Source: Burkholderia sp. BCC1644 (GTDB lineage Bacteria; Pseudomonadota; Gammaproteobacteria; Burkholderiales; Burkholderiaceae). From it: DNA of 64,000 nt. The stretch is from assembly GCF_902833225.1 (NCBI RefSeq), contig NZ_CADFEI010000003.1, forward strand, positions 124,001 to 188,000, written 5' to 3'. Position 1 is the stretch's first letter. Each line of letters begins with the position of its first letter. The notes below the pieces were generated by a model. The model saw nothing but the letters and a program-made list of their open reading frames with translations, made no database searches and was not told the DNA's origin. Positions 17,857 through 26,436 of the stretch are shown here, in pieces. A program made the position numbers and the translations under genes.

Positions 17857-18262
17857 GGTGACGAGTCTTCCTGGTTCGGGTTGAGGAATCTTTGGACACG
17901 GCTTTCGGCGCGGCCTTTTTGGCGGCGTCCTTGTCAGGCTGCTGTTGCAATTGCTGCAGGTAGCTATCGAGCTGGTCGAGACGCTGCTCCCACAGAGCGC
18001 GGTACTGCAGCGCCCAGTCGGCAGCCTCCTTGAGCGGCTCGGGCGCGATTCGACACGGACGAAACTGCCGGTCGCGCCCTTGCGTGATGAGGCCGGCCTT
18101 TGCGAGCACGCGCAGGTGCTTGCTGATGGCCGGCGCACTCATGTCAAAAGGATCGGCGAGATCGCCGACCGTGGCCTCGCCTTGCGCCAGTCGCGCGAGG
18201 ATGGCGCGTCGAGTCGGATCGGCAAGCGCGGCAAATGTGACGCTGAGATGGTCCGCTTCCAA
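17849..18262 (-). CDS. ArsR-family transcriptional regulator
   Basis: 137 residues. LSVTFAALADPTRRAILARLAQGEATVGDLADPFDMSAPAISKHLRVLAKAGLI is a classic ArsR winged helix-turn-helix. No Cys metal-site pair is present in the recognition helix, so it does not look like a metal sensor. The C-terminal 40 residues are Lys/Gln/Ala-rich and probably disordered. It is first in the operon with the AHSA1 gene and probably autoregulates it. Confidence 0.9.
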   Translation of the reverse strand: MEADHLSVTFAALADPTRRAILARLAQGEATVGDLADPFDMSAPAISKHLRVLAKAGLITQGRDRQFRPCRIAPEPLKEAADWALQYRALWEQRLDQLDSYLQQLQQQPDKDAAKKAAPKAVSKDSSTRTRKTRHHD

Positions 18263-18270
18263 TTACTTTT

Positions 18271-18299
18271 CCAATTGGTTAATTAGCTGATAGGTTAAT
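18271..18299 (-). promoter_or_regulatory. Possible ArsR operator
   Basis: Just upstream of the ArsR start lies an AT-rich stretch containing the palindrome CCAATTGG (18271-18278) and two direct GGTTAAT repeats (18277-18283 and 18293-18299), spaced by 16 bases. Such symmetric AT-rich sites next to the gene are typical of autoregulatory operators; assignment is inference. Confidence 0.4.
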
Positions 18300-18851
18300 C
18301 ATGTTGCCAACCCGATCCGCTTGTCAAGCTATCCGTGCGGTTGGTCTTCAGGCAGCGCGGTCCGGCGACGTGCGAGTCCCCAACTGGCCCGCCCGTGATC
18401 GCGAGGGCCGACCCGGCTCGGACATGTCTTGTGGGTTGTCATGGGCTGCGGGTTCAAACCGATCGCGTCCGGCAATGCACATCTTCACGACCGAAGACAC
18501 CGTCCAACGTGCCGGCGATCGCGCACCGGCGATCATTGCCTCCAGCGATGCCAGCCAGGATTGGCGTATCGAACGCCGACGCGCTCCTTGAGTTTTCGCA
18601 TCCGGATGCAATACTCCCATCACCATTCGATGCGAGATTACCTATCGTCCGTCCTGACGGATTCCGCCATTGGTATGACCCATCCGATCGTTCAGGTCGA
18701 TCCTGACCTGCCGTTCTCTGCTGGCGCCCCTGACCGGGTGGGGACATCGCGACCAGACTTGCGGCGGATGTCATTCTGGAGAAGTTCGACATGCCCGCAA
18801 CTGCATCCGCGCAGTTGCTCATTGCAATCGAAAGCAGACAGGAGGTGTTTC
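18300..18851. other. Intergenic, no gene seen
   Basis: This region separates the ArsR promoter from pstS. The frame of pstS is open through much of it, but the translation is not protein-like and no ribosome site precedes an alternative start. It should contain the pstS promoter; no convincing Pho box was found by eye. Confidence 0.5.
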
Positions 18852-19877
18852 ATGAACATCCGGATGCTGGTTCCCTGCGCCCTGGCCGTCGTGGCCATCA
18901 CCGCTCATGCTGCCGACATCACCGGAGCCGGTAGCACGTTCGCCGCACCGGTTTACACGAAGTGGGCGGATGCCTATCGGAAGTCGGGCGGCGGCAAGGT
19001 CAACTACCAGGGCATCGGCTCATCGGGCGGCCTGAAGCAGATCGTCGCGAAGACGGTCGATTTTGCCGGATCGGACGCTCCACTGAAGGATGACGATCTC
19101 GCGAAGGAAGACCTGTTCCAGTTCCCGACGGTGGTCGGCGGCGTGGTGCCGGTCGTCAACGTTCCCGGCGTGAAGGCCGGTGAACTGACGCTGTCGGGCC
19201 CGGTGCTCGGCGACATCTACCTCGGCAAGATCAAGAAGTGGAACGACCCGGCAATCGCTGCGCTGAACCCGAAGGTCAAGCTGGCGGATACCGACATCGC
19301 CGTGGTTCGCCGCGCTGACGGCTCAGGCACGAGTTTCATCTGGACGAACTACCTGTCGAAGGTCAACGGCGAGTGGAAGTCGAAGATCGGCGAAGGCACG
19401 ACGGTCAACTGGCCGACGGGCACGGGCGGCAAGGGCAACGACGGCGTCGCAGCCTTCGTGCAGCGCCTGCCGGGTGCGATCGGCTACGTCGAATGGGCAT
19501 ACGCAAAGCGGAACAACATGGTCTACACGGCCCTGAAGAACTCGACGGGCACGGTGGTCGAGCCGAAGACGGAAACGTTCAAGGCCGCTGCTGCCGGCGC
19601 GAACTGGTCGAAGTCGTTCTACCAGATCCTGACGAACCAGCCGGGCAAGGACGCATGGCCGGTTGTCGGCGCGACGTTCGTGCTGCTGCACGCGAAGCAG
19701 GAGAAACCGGCACAGGGCGCGGAAACGCTGAAGTTCTTCGATTGGGCATTCCGCGCAGGCAACCAGACTGCCGCGGACCTCGACTACATCACACTCCCGG
19801 ATTCGGTCGTATCTGAAATCCGCACGCAGTGGAAGACGAAAATCAAGGATGCCTCGGGTAAAGCGCTCGCGTATTGA
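18852..19877 (+). CDS. pstS: Phosphate ABC transporter substrate-binding protein PstS
   Basis: 341 residues. The signal peptide is 1-20 (cut after AHA). [22 protein letters not shown] at the mature N-terminus, [11 protein letters not shown] and [17 protein letters not shown] form the phosphate-binding loops characteristic of PstS, with Ser and Arg/Asp ligands. A strong AGGAGG site lies 8 bases before the ATG. It binds inorganic phosphate in the periplasm and passes it to PstCAB. Here no pstC, pstA or pstB follows, so it is an orphan copy; it may serve transporters encoded elsewhere, or act as a surface binding protein. Confidence 0.9.
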   Translation: MNIRMLVPCALAVVAITAHAADITGAGSTFAAPVYTKWADAYRKSGGGKVNYQGIGSSGGLKQIVAKTVDFAGSDAPLKDDDLAKEDLFQFPTVVGGVVPVVNVPGVKAGELTLSGPVLGDIYLGKIKKWNDPAIAALNPKVKLADTDIAVVRRADGSGTSFIWTNYLSKVNGEWKSKIGEGTTVNWPTGTGGKGNDGVAAFVQRLPGAIGYVEWAYAKRNNMVYTALKNSTGTVVEPKTETFKAAAAGANWSKSFYQILTNQPGKDAWPVVGATFVLLHAKQEKPAQGAETLKFFDWAFRAGNQTAADLDYITLPDSVVSEIRTQWKTKIKDASGKALAY

Positions 19878-19894
19878 GCGCGCCACGGACGCTG

Positions 19895-19929
19895 GTGTCC
19901 GCATCGACACTGTCGGACTGCGGACACCC
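19895..19929 (+). terminator. Hairpin downstream of pstS
   Basis: A perfect ten-base stem (GGTGTCCGCA at 19895-19904 with TGCGGACACC at 19920-19929) lies 17 bases after the pstS stop. There is no T-run, so it could be a terminator of the Rho-assisted kind or an mRNA-stabilising hairpin. Confidence 0.55.
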
Positions 19930-19963
19930 TCCCCGCCCATGTTCAACCATTCAGGATAGCCAC

Positions 19964-20533
19964 ATGACCGAATGCGCTCTAACGTTTTCCAGTCAGTCCG
20001 AGTGGGAAAGCTGGTTAGGCGAGAACGGCAGCACTTCGAGCGGAGCATGGCTGCGTCTGGCGAAAAAAGGCACAGGACAGCGAACCGTCACTTACGAACA
20101 AGCGTTGGAAAGCGCGCTCTGCTTTGGCTGGATCGATGGTCAAAAGCGGGCCGAGAGCGAAACATTCTGGTTACAGCGCTTCACCCCGCGCACGGCAAAA
20201 AGCATCTGGTCCAAACTCAACAAAGATAGGGCTGAAGCGCTGATCGCCGCAGGAAGAATGCGCCCGTCCGGCATGGGTGAAATCGAGAGGGCCAGGAAGG
20301 ACGGCCGCTGGAAGGCTGCGTATACGTCGTCCAGCAACTCGACCGTGCCGGACGACATGCAGGTTGCTCTGGACGCCAATCCAGGAGCCAGGAAGTTCTT
20401 TGCAACACTGAACAGCCGTAACCGTTATGCCATTCTGTTTCGGATACAGAATGCCAAAAAGCCGGAAACACGGGCGCGTAAAATCGGCGAATTCATCGAC
20501 ATGCTGAACCGGGGCGAAACCTTCCATCCATAG
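19964..20533 (+). CDS. YdeI/OmpD-associated family protein
   Basis: 189 residues. WESWLGENGSTSSGAWLRLAKKG, VTYEQALESALCFGWIDGQK, TPRTAKSIWSKLNKDRAEALIAAGRM and the RIQNAKKPETRARKIGEFIDML end are the conserved blocks of the YdeI/OmpD-associated (bacteriocin-protection) family. No signal peptide is present, so it is cytosolic. The biochemical role is not known; some members are linked to antimicrobial peptide or polymyxin tolerance. Start at the ATG after an AGGA ribosome site. Confidence 0.85.
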   Translation: MTECALTFSSQSEWESWLGENGSTSSGAWLRLAKKGTGQRTVTYEQALESALCFGWIDGQKRAESETFWLQRFTPRTAKSIWSKLNKDRAEALIAAGRMRPSGMGEIERARKDGRWKAAYTSSSNSTVPDDMQVALDANPGARKFFATLNSRNRYAILFRIQNAKKPETRARKIGEFIDMLNRGETFHP

Positions 20534-20694
20534 ACCTTGCGCTTCCGACGGCGAGTTTTGCAGACGGGGGCATATGCCCCTTCATGGCCGCTTCGTCTCG
20601 GCAGCCAGCCGTCATTCGCGCTTTCGGGAATCGGTCACTCGAGGGTACGGTTTCGTTCCTTAGCAGGTTCTTGGTACAGTGCTTCGCGGCAAGG

Positions 20695-20760
20695 CGAGCT
20701 TTGCACTTACCCGCCCGACTCGCTGGTAAACTCGGGCAACCCGAGCAATTTTTCCCAGTC
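20695..20760. repeat. Dispersed short repeat, copy A
   Basis: The segment 20721-20760 matches 23671-23710 at 33 of 40 positions, and 20695-20736 resembles 21221-21262. It contains a CTCGGG-CAA-CCCGAG inverted repeat and is followed by a TTTTTCCC run. It directly precedes the small lipoprotein gene. Confidence 0.5.
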
Positions 20761-20762
20761 GC

Positions 20763-21182
20763 ATGCTGCGTTGCCTCCGCCTGCTGATTGCCGCGACATT
20801 GATCCTGGGCAGTGCGAGTTGCACTGAGAATATCGACACGCCTCCGATCGTGTCGGCAACCGGGTATCGACAGGGGAAACCTGCACCTTTTACGCGGGAA
20901 GAAACTCTCGTTTTGTCGCGCTGGATCGACGCGCACCGCACCGGTTGGCGGGGACTGTGGGAAACGCCACCGGCACCATCCGTCTCTCTCGCTGTGAAAT
21001 ATTCGAATGGCAAGGATGGTTCATTCGAGGTTTGGCAGGATCCCCGCGGCGGCGGCGGGGTTGTCTATCGCTACGTTTACGAACACTCCCCTGGAGCAAA
21101 GCAGGTTGCTCCCTTAAAAAGGCGCTTGTCCGAGCAGGACATACAGGCGTTTCGCGCGATTGCTGAAAGCGTCAACAAATGA
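20763..21182 (+). CDS. Small lipoprotein, function unknown
   Basis: 139 residues. The N-terminus MLRCLRLLIAATLILGSASC is a lipoprotein signal with lipobox GSAS/C at residue 20. The mature part has FTREETLVLSRWIDAHRTGW and a DGSFEVWQDPRGGGGVVYRYVYEH strand region, and no domain I recognise. Position +2 is Thr, so outer-membrane sorting is expected. It sits alone among repeats. Confidence 0.6.
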   Translation: MLRCLRLLIAATLILGSASCTENIDTPPIVSATGYRQGKPAPFTREETLVLSRWIDAHRTGWRGLWETPPAPSVSLAVKYSNGKDGSFEVWQDPRGGGGVVYRYVYEHSPGAKQVAPLKRRLSEQDIQAFRAIAESVNK

Positions 21183-21220
21183 CTTCCCGGTCGCCATGTT
21201 CGACACCTGGCCGAACAGCG

Positions 21221-21262
21221 AGCTTCGCACTTGCACCTCAGCCGCCACTGGTAAGCTCGGGT
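21221..21262. repeat. Dispersed short repeat, copy B (partial)
   Basis: Contains GCGAGCTTCGCACTTGCACC and CTGGTAAGCTCGGG, matching the first half of copy A (20695-20736) with few changes. The second half seen in the copies at 20721 and 23671 is missing. Confidence 0.45.
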
Positions 21263-21305
21263 ATGCCGTACGCGGATGCGGTGCCTGGCGATACCCGAAC
21301 CTTGG

Positions 21306-21632
21306 TCAAACTCCCGAACGCTCCACTATCACCTCACTGATTTGCAGCACGGGTTGTATATCCGTGTAATTGGCTATGTCGGCCATGATCTCCTGCGCAT
21401 GCGGATCGCGGGCTGCCTGGAAAGCTTCGATGGAAGTGCAGACGAAGTCGCACCTGGCCACGTAGACAGGATCAGTGCCCGGAGCGCCGCCTGCGACGCC
21501 CTTGTCAATCGTGTAGTACAGACATGCCGCGCCGAGCCGCTGCTTCACCATCGGCATATGTCGCTCGCGGTAGTAAGCATGATCGAATCGTGCGCCTGCG
21601 GCGTACGGGTACATGACACTGACTTTGATCAT
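21306..21632 (-). CDS. EthD-family dimeric ferredoxin-like protein
   Basis: 108 residues from the ATG preceded by GGAG. MIKVSVMYPYAAGARFDHAYYRERHMPMVKQRLG is the EthD signature, with the conserved Tyr-His and HMPM motif. EAFQAARDPHAQEIMADIANYTDIQPVLQISEV is the usual C-terminus. These small proteins form a dimeric alpha/beta barrel; the first one known helps ETBE-degrading P450 EthB, but most relatives have unknown roles. It is an isolated gene. Confidence 0.8.
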   Translation of the reverse strand: MIKVSVMYPYAAGARFDHAYYRERHMPMVKQRLGAACLYYTIDKGVAGGAPGTDPVYVARCDFVCTSIEAFQAARDPHAQEIMADIANYTDIQPVLQISEVIVERSGV

Positions 21633-22222
21633 CGGGTTCTCCAATTGCTGCACGGTAATCGAGGCGCCGCTGCCCGCGAGCCGACATCGAGGTCGGCGAT
21701 ACAGGGCGATTGGCCAAGGCTTCTTCCAGAATCGGCATACTGATTCTTCTGATTGTAAGCACCGGCGCCCCCGTCTTGCCAGATTGGTGGCGCTCGTCGT
21801 CCAACGATTCAGGAGCAGTTCGGCGACGTCGGACGCATGGTGCATCTGCAGTCGAGTGAGTGCGCCTTTCGGATATCAAGCCGTAACCATGCCTATGCCA
21901 AGGCTGCCGGGAAACTCACGGCGCACAGGCCATTTTTCCCGGCTACAGCCTCCCACCACCGCGCCTGCAAACGTCTCTCCAACGATACTGCATTAGCTAC
22001 GCCGTGCCACATCAGGCACGCGTCACCGATGCTCGCATCGAGTGCCACTGGCACGAAGCAATCGCGCCTGTTGCCCGACATACGCCATCCAATTCGACAT
22101 CAATCCCGGTAAAGATTTACCGATCGAACAGTTTGTTACTGTTCGTTTCAAAGATACCCAAATAGTAAGCTGCGGCCCCGCTATTCTTCCGTCACCCACA
22201 ATAATGCCCACAAGGGGGACAT
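21633..22222. other. Intergenic with a repeat copy, no gene seen
   Basis: This 590-base region holds no convincing gene. Around 21885-21985 it carries a diverged copy (copy C) of the repeat seen at 23671-23760: CTGCCGGGAAACTC, TTTTTCCCGG, then ACCACCGCGCCTGCAAACG and CCAACG. The right end should hold the promoter of the DUF4382 lipoprotein. Confidence 0.45.
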
Positions 22223-23386
22223 ATGAATAACATCATCAAGAGCGCCCTTTGCGCCGCCTTCGTGCCATTCCTGCTGGCAGGTTGCGGTGGTGGTGGCGAC
22301 GATGGCGGCAGCAGCCCGCAAACCGGCACACTGCATGTTGCGATGACCGATGCGCCGTCCTGCGGATACGACCATGTCTACGTGACCGTCTCGCAGGTTC
22401 GCGTCAATGCGAACGCGAATGCAGGCGACAACGACGCGGGCTGGTCCACGATTGCGCTTGCCTCGCCGCAGAAGATCGACCTGCTGTCGCTCACCAACGG
22501 CGTGCTCGCCGACCTCGGCCAGACTGCGCTGCCCGCCGGCCAGTATCAGCAAGTCCGTCTCGTGCTCGCGCAGAACCAGGGCAACAATCTCGCGAACTCG
22601 ATCGTCCCGACGGGCGGGACGGAACAGGCGCTCGCCACACCAAGCGCGACGCAAAGCGGCTACAAGATCATCCAGCCGTTCACGGTCCAGCCGAACACGC
22701 TCGTCGATCTGGTGCTCGACTTCAACGCGTGCAAGTCGATCGTCCAGCGCGGCAACGGCTCGTATGCGCTGAAGCCTGTCGTCACTGCAACCCCGACCGT
22801 CGTGAGCGGCGCGATCTCCGGTTACGTCGCCCCCGCCGAAGCCGGCGCGACCGTGTACGCCGAACAAGGCGGCAAGGTCGTCAGGGGTACGGTTGCGGAC
22901 AGTTCCGGGAAATTCGTGTTGTCGCCGCTGATTCAGAGCTCGACACAAGGCAACTACGACGTCGTCATCGTGCAGAACAGCTTCGCGTCCGGCATCGTCC
23001 GCTCGGTGCCGGTTGTGGTGAACACGACCACGGCGGTGTCTGCATCGACCGCACCGATCACGCTGCCGGCCTCGACGATGAGCACCGTCAGCGGTACGGC
23101 AACGGCCAGCGCGAACGCGTTCGTGCGCGCGCTGCAAACGATCGACGCGAACGCCTACGAGATCACGTCGGTCAACGCGAACATGGACACGGGCGCCTAT
23201 GCGCTCAACGTACCCGCGGCCGCACCGATCGTCGGCACGTACTCTGGCTCGCTGCCGGTCGCGCTGGCTGCGGCGCCGGCGGCTGCAGGGCAATATACGA
23301 TCGAAGCGGATGCAGCGTCGGGGGCGACCCAATCGGCGAACGTCAACGCAACGACCAGCCAGTCGAACGTCAATTTCACCTTCTGA
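22223..23386 (+). CDS. DUF4382 domain lipoprotein
   Basis: 387 residues. MNNIIKSALCAAFVPFLLAGC is a lipoprotein signal with lipobox LAGC. A Gly/Asp-rich tether follows. Residues about 35-180 match DUF4382 (TGTLHVAMTDAPSCGYDHVYVTVSQVRV, KIDLLSLTNG, LPAGQYQQVRLVLA, VDLVLDFNACKSIV). A carboxypeptidase-regulatory-like Ig fold follows (ISGYVAPAEAGATVYAEQGGKVVRGTVAD). The C-terminus is Ala/Thr-rich. It is probably exposed at the outer membrane or in the periplasm. Function unknown. A strong GGGGGAC site precedes the ATG. Confidence 0.85.
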   Translation: MNNIIKSALCAAFVPFLLAGCGGGGDDGGSSPQTGTLHVAMTDAPSCGYDHVYVTVSQVRVNANANAGDNDAGWSTIALASPQKIDLLSLTNGVLADLGQTALPAGQYQQVRLVLAQNQGNNLANSIVPTGGTEQALATPSATQSGYKIIQPFTVQPNTLVDLVLDFNACKSIVQRGNGSYALKPVVTATPTVVSGAISGYVAPAEAGATVYAEQGGKVVRGTVADSSGKFVLSPLIQSSTQGNYDVVIVQNSFASGIVRSVPVVVNTTTAVSASTAPITLPASTMSTVSGTATASANAFVRALQTIDANAYEITSVNANMDTGAYALNVPAAAPIVGTYSGSLPVALAAAPAAAGQYTIEADAASGATQSANVNATTSQSNVNFTF

Positions 23387-23403
23387 CGCACGGCAGCGCC
23401 ATC

Positions 23404-23425
23404 GAAAGGGCCGCAGGGCCCTTTC
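23404..23425 (+). terminator. Hairpin between the DUF4382 gene and a small lipoprotein gene
   Basis: GAAAGGGCC pairs with GGCCCTTTC around a four-base loop, 17 bases after the DUF4382 stop. No T-run follows, so it may attenuate rather than fully end transcription. Confidence 0.5.
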
Positions 23426-23445
23426 ATCAATAACGGGAGAACGAA

Positions 23446-23607
23446 GTGAAAAAAGGGGTGATCGCATTGCTCGCAGCAGCGAGTTTGGTCGGCGCGCTCA
23501 GCGGGTGCGTCGCATACGTTCCGGGCGCACCGGTGGTCGTCGCACCGCAGGGTGGACCGGGGAACGGATTCTGCCCGCCCGGACAGGCGAAGAAAGGCAA
23601 TTGCTGA
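23446..23607 (+). CDS. 53-residue lipoprotein
   Basis: GTG start with GGGAGA 9 bases upstream. The protein begins VKKGVIALLAAASLVGALSGC, a lipoprotein signal with lipobox LSGC at residue 21. The mature part is only 33 residues, rich in Pro, Gly and Val, with a CPPGQAKKGNC end whose two Cys could form a disulphide. Short Burkholderia lipoproteins of this form (PPGQAKKGxC) are common and uncharacterised. A proper terminator follows 8 bases after the stop, supporting a real gene. Confidence 0.75.
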   Translation: MKKGVIALLAAASLVGALSGCVAYVPGAPVVVAPQGGPGNGFCPPGQAKKGNC

Positions 23608-23615
23608 TTGCACAG

Positions 23616-23639
23616 GGCCCGCGAACAGCGGGCCTTTTT
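23616..23639 (+). terminator. Rho-independent terminator
   Basis: The stem GGCCCGC (23616-23622) pairs with GCGGGCC (23628-23634) around GAACA, followed directly by TTTTT. It ends the small lipoprotein transcript. Confidence 0.85.
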
Positions 23640-23654
23640 CATGCCTTGCATCAG

Positions 23655-23760
23655 CAGACAAGCCCCATACCGCTGGCAAACTCGGGCTGCCAAAGCAACT
23701 TTTCCCGGTCACGTGGGCACGCACCCCACCACGGCACCTGCAACCGCCCCCCCAACGCTT
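23655..23760. repeat. Dispersed short repeat, copy D
   Basis: CGCTGGCAAACTCGGG, GCAACTTTTCCCGGTC (23671-23710) match copy A, and the following ACCACGGCACCTGCAACCG...CCAACG matches copy C near 21950-21985. It therefore links the two halves of the family and is the longest copy. Confidence 0.5.
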
Positions 23761-23902
23761 CAGCCCTACCTGCACATGATCGGACAAGGCTCGGCGCACA
23801 AAGCTGCGCTGCCCTCCGTTCGATATCGGCCTTCACGGTCCCGTATCAGTCGACGTTGGCCGCCATTGCCCACCATGAGATTCGCGGCATTCAAGCCGGA
23901 CG

Positions 23903-25369
23903 CTAAACTTTGGCAATCTTGTTCCGGCCGGTCGCCTTCGCGCGATAGAGCGCTTCGTCCGCGGCCTTGATCGCTCCACCCGCGTCGCCGTCCTGTTCCG
24001 ACGTCCAGCTCGCCAGCCCGATGCTCGCAGTCACACGGCCAAATTCACTGCATGCATGCTCGATGGCCAGGTCGCTGATCGCCGTGCGGATTTTTTCCGC
24101 GATCAGTTCCGCACCTGCAGCCGGCGTATCGGGCAACAACACGACAAACTCCTCTCCACCGTATCGCGCGGCGACGTCGCCGGGGCGGCGGATATTCTCG
24201 CCGATGCACCGTGCGACCGCGGCGAGCGCATCGTCGCCTGCCTGATGGCCGTAAGTGTCGTTGTACGCCTTGAATCGGTCGACATCGAGGAACAGCAGCG
24301 AGAAAACACTACGTGACCTGCACGCCCGGCGCCACTCTCGATCGAGGATTTCACCGAACGTGCGGCGGTTGTTGAGACCGGTCAACCCGTCGGTGCGCGC
24401 CAGCAGAACAAGCTCCGATTCCGCGCGCATGCGTCGACGCAGTTGCGCACTGAGCACGACCGCCAGCGCAACAAACCCGACGCCGAACGCGGCCACCAGC
24501 GTCCCGATGGTGATCGCACGATGCCGCCACGCCGCGTAGATATCCTGTTCGGCTTCCGCGACCATGAGGATCAGCGGAAGATTCGGCAGATTCTTGAAAT
24601 AGTAGAGCCGGCGCACCCCGTCAATCGTTGCGGTTTCCGAAAACGTACCCTCCGGTGCCGTAAGGAATCGTTTGAAAGTGCTGGCCTTGCCGAGGTCGCG
24701 ACCGACGATGTGCGGGTCGAACGGTTGTCGCATGAACATGATGCCGTCTTTGCCGATCAGCGACATCGAGCCATGTGGCCCGAGCGCAAGACCGGCGAAC
24801 AGCTTGTGGAAGTAATCGAGGTTGATCGCAATCAACGCAACCCCGGCGAACGAGCCGTCCGGTCGGGAGATTCGGCGCGTCAGCGCAATGCTGGGCATTC
24901 CGCGGCGCAATCGCGACTCGAACGGATCGCTGACGTACAGCCCGATATTCGGATTATCGCGGTGGATCGTAAAGTATTTGCGATCCGCAAAATTGCCTTT
25001 GCGTGGTACATCGTTGGCCGAGTCCAGCTGGATGTTGCCGTCACGATCCAGCACCAGCATCGAGCCGAGAAACTCGGCAGTCATCGCATGATCGAACAAC
25101 ACGCCGTTGCGCAGCGAGGGGGCGGCCGCCATCACGTCCGGGCGCTGCAATCCTTGAATCACGGCCTGCAACGACAGGTCGTAGAGTTCGAAATTGCGCT
25201 CGATGTCGCGCTCCGCCATCAAGCCGAGGTTACGCGACGTCTCCCGCGCGCGATCGAGCGCGTCATCGCGGCTCTGTAGCAGCTGGAGTGTGCACAAGCC
25301 CATCAATACGCATGCGATGGCGACGCCGACCAGCACGACGTAAAGAGGAGCCGCTGACCGCTGTTGCAT
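23903..25369 (-). CDS. Membrane-bound diguanylate cyclase (dCache-GGDEF)
   Basis: 488 residues. A transmembrane helix at about 9-30 is followed by a periplasmic dCache-type sensor to about 280 (DGNIQLDSANDVPRKGNFADRKYF, IALTRRISRPDGSFAGVALIAINLDYF). A second helix spans about 285-310. The GGDEF domain starts at ARTDGLTGLNNRRTF. The active-site loop is GGEEF near residue 404. RPGD, five residues before it, is the RxxD inhibitory site. It should make cyclic di-GMP and be product-inhibited. Signal unknown; the gene is monocistronic. Confidence 0.9.
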   Translation of the reverse strand: MQQRSAAPLYVVLVGVAIACVLMGLCTLQLLQSRDDALDRARETSRNLGLMAERDIERNFELYDLSLQAVIQGLQRPDVMAAAPSLRNGVLFDHAMTAEFLGSMLVLDRDGNIQLDSANDVPRKGNFADRKYFTIHRDNPNIGLYVSDPFESRLRRGMPSIALTRRISRPDGSFAGVALIAINLDYFHKLFAGLALGPHGSMSLIGKDGIMFMRQPFDPHIVGRDLGKASTFKRFLTAPEGTFSETATIDGVRRLYYFKNLPNLPLILMVAEAEQDIYAAWRHRAITIGTLVAAFGVGFVALAVVLSAQLRRRMRAESELVLLARTDGLTGLNNRRTFGEILDREWRRACRSRSVFSLLFLDVDRFKAYNDTYGHQAGDDALAAVARCIGENIRRPGDVAARYGGEEFVVLLPDTPAAGAELIAEKIRTAISDLAIEHACSEFGRVTASIGLASWTSEQDGDAGGAIKAADEALYRAKATGRNKIAKV

Positions 25370-25647
25370 GTCCGTCCTCGTGGATTTAGACCGCGCTTGA
25401 ACCGCCGAAAGGGGCCGGGTCGAGCATTCTGCATACTAAAAAAGTCGGCGCCCGGAAGCAAGCGAGATTCACCCGGATGAAAAACGGGCGCCACGGCTTT
25501 CGGCGCCATTGAATCCGGGCCATGCAGGCTGAACAGGTACACCCTGCAACACGCTTCCCCCGACGTCCTGGTGATAAGCTCGACATCGCCACGCCGTTGC
25601 GTGCCCTCGATCGCCCTGCCGACCCTAAGCCTCCCACGAGCCTGATC

Positions 25648-26382
25648 ATGCCCATCGCCCCTTCCGTCCGCTCCGCCTTCACCCCCACCGGCAAGCTCCG
25701 CGCGTCGATCAACCTCGGCAACCCGATCCTCGCTAATCTCGATCCGGCGACCGGCGAACCGTTCGGCGTATCGATCGACCTCGCGCGCGCATTCGCCGAG
25801 CGCCTGTCGGCCGAACTGGAACTCGTGGTGTTCGACGCCGCCGGCAAATCGGTACAGGCGCTGACCGAGGAACGCGCCGATTTCGGTTTCTTCGCGGTCG
25901 ATCCGCTGCGCGGCGAAACGGTCGCGTTCACCGCCCCGTACGTACTGATCGAGGGCTTCTATCTCGTGCCCGACGCTTCGCCGATCCGCACCAACGACGA
26001 CGTCGACCAGCCGCACAACCGCGTGGTCGTCGGCAAGGGCAGCGCGTACGACCTGTTCCTCACCCGCGAACTGAAAGCCGCGCAGATCGTGCGCGCGCCG
26101 ACGTCGCCGGCCGTCGTGCCGACGTTTCTCGAACAGTCACTGGAGGTCGCCGCCGGCGTGAAGCAGCAGCTCGAAGCCGACGCCGCGAAAACGACCGGCC
26201 TGCGCCTGCTCGACGAGCGCTTCATGGTGATCCGGCAGGCAATGGGCGTGCCGAAGAGCCGCGGCGAAGCAGCCGCAGCGGTGTTGAACGAATTCGTCGA
26301 GGAAATGAAGGCGTCGGGTTTCGTCGCCGATTCGCTGCGCCGGCACGGCATCACGGGCGCATCCGTCGCGCCGGCAGGCTGA
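25648..26382 (+). CDS. Substrate-binding-protein-like (SBP family 3) protein without signal peptide
   Basis: 244 residues. GKLRASINLGNPILANLDPATGEPFGVSIDLARAFAERL is the start of a family 3 amino-acid-binding fold. RADFGFFAVDPLRGETVAFTAPYVLIEGFYLVP and VGKGSAYDLFLTREL are the later conserved blocks. No signal peptide or lipobox is seen, and the upstream frame does not supply one. It may be cytosolic and act as an enzyme or binding protein; some family 3 relatives, such as cyclohexadienyl dehydratase, are enzymes. It converges with the class V PLP enzyme gene. Confidence 0.7.
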   Translation: MPIAPSVRSAFTPTGKLRASINLGNPILANLDPATGEPFGVSIDLARAFAERLSAELELVVFDAAGKSVQALTEERADFGFFAVDPLRGETVAFTAPYVLIEGFYLVPDASPIRTNDDVDQPHNRVVVGKGSAYDLFLTRELKAAQIVRAPTSPAVVPTFLEQSLEVAAGVKQQLEADAAKTTGLRLLDERFMVIRQAMGVPKSRGEAAAAVLNEFVEEMKASGFVADSLRRHGITGASVAPAG

Positions 26383-26400
26383 TCGACAACCGCGCTGGAT

Positions 26401-26433
26401 GCGAGACGGCCCGGATGATCGGGGCCGTCTCGC
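26401..26433. terminator. Bidirectional hairpin between convergent genes
   Basis: A perfect 12-base stem, GCGAGACGGCCC (26401-26412) with GGGCCGTCTCGC (26422-26433), lies between the stops of the two convergent genes. It is likely a shared terminator, though T-runs are absent. Confidence 0.65.
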
Positions 26434-26436
26434 CGA

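Noticed and set aside
25560..25585. Possible further copy of the dispersed repeat (CTGGTGATAAGCTCGAC)
   Set aside because: Only about ten matching positions, within what is expected by chance.
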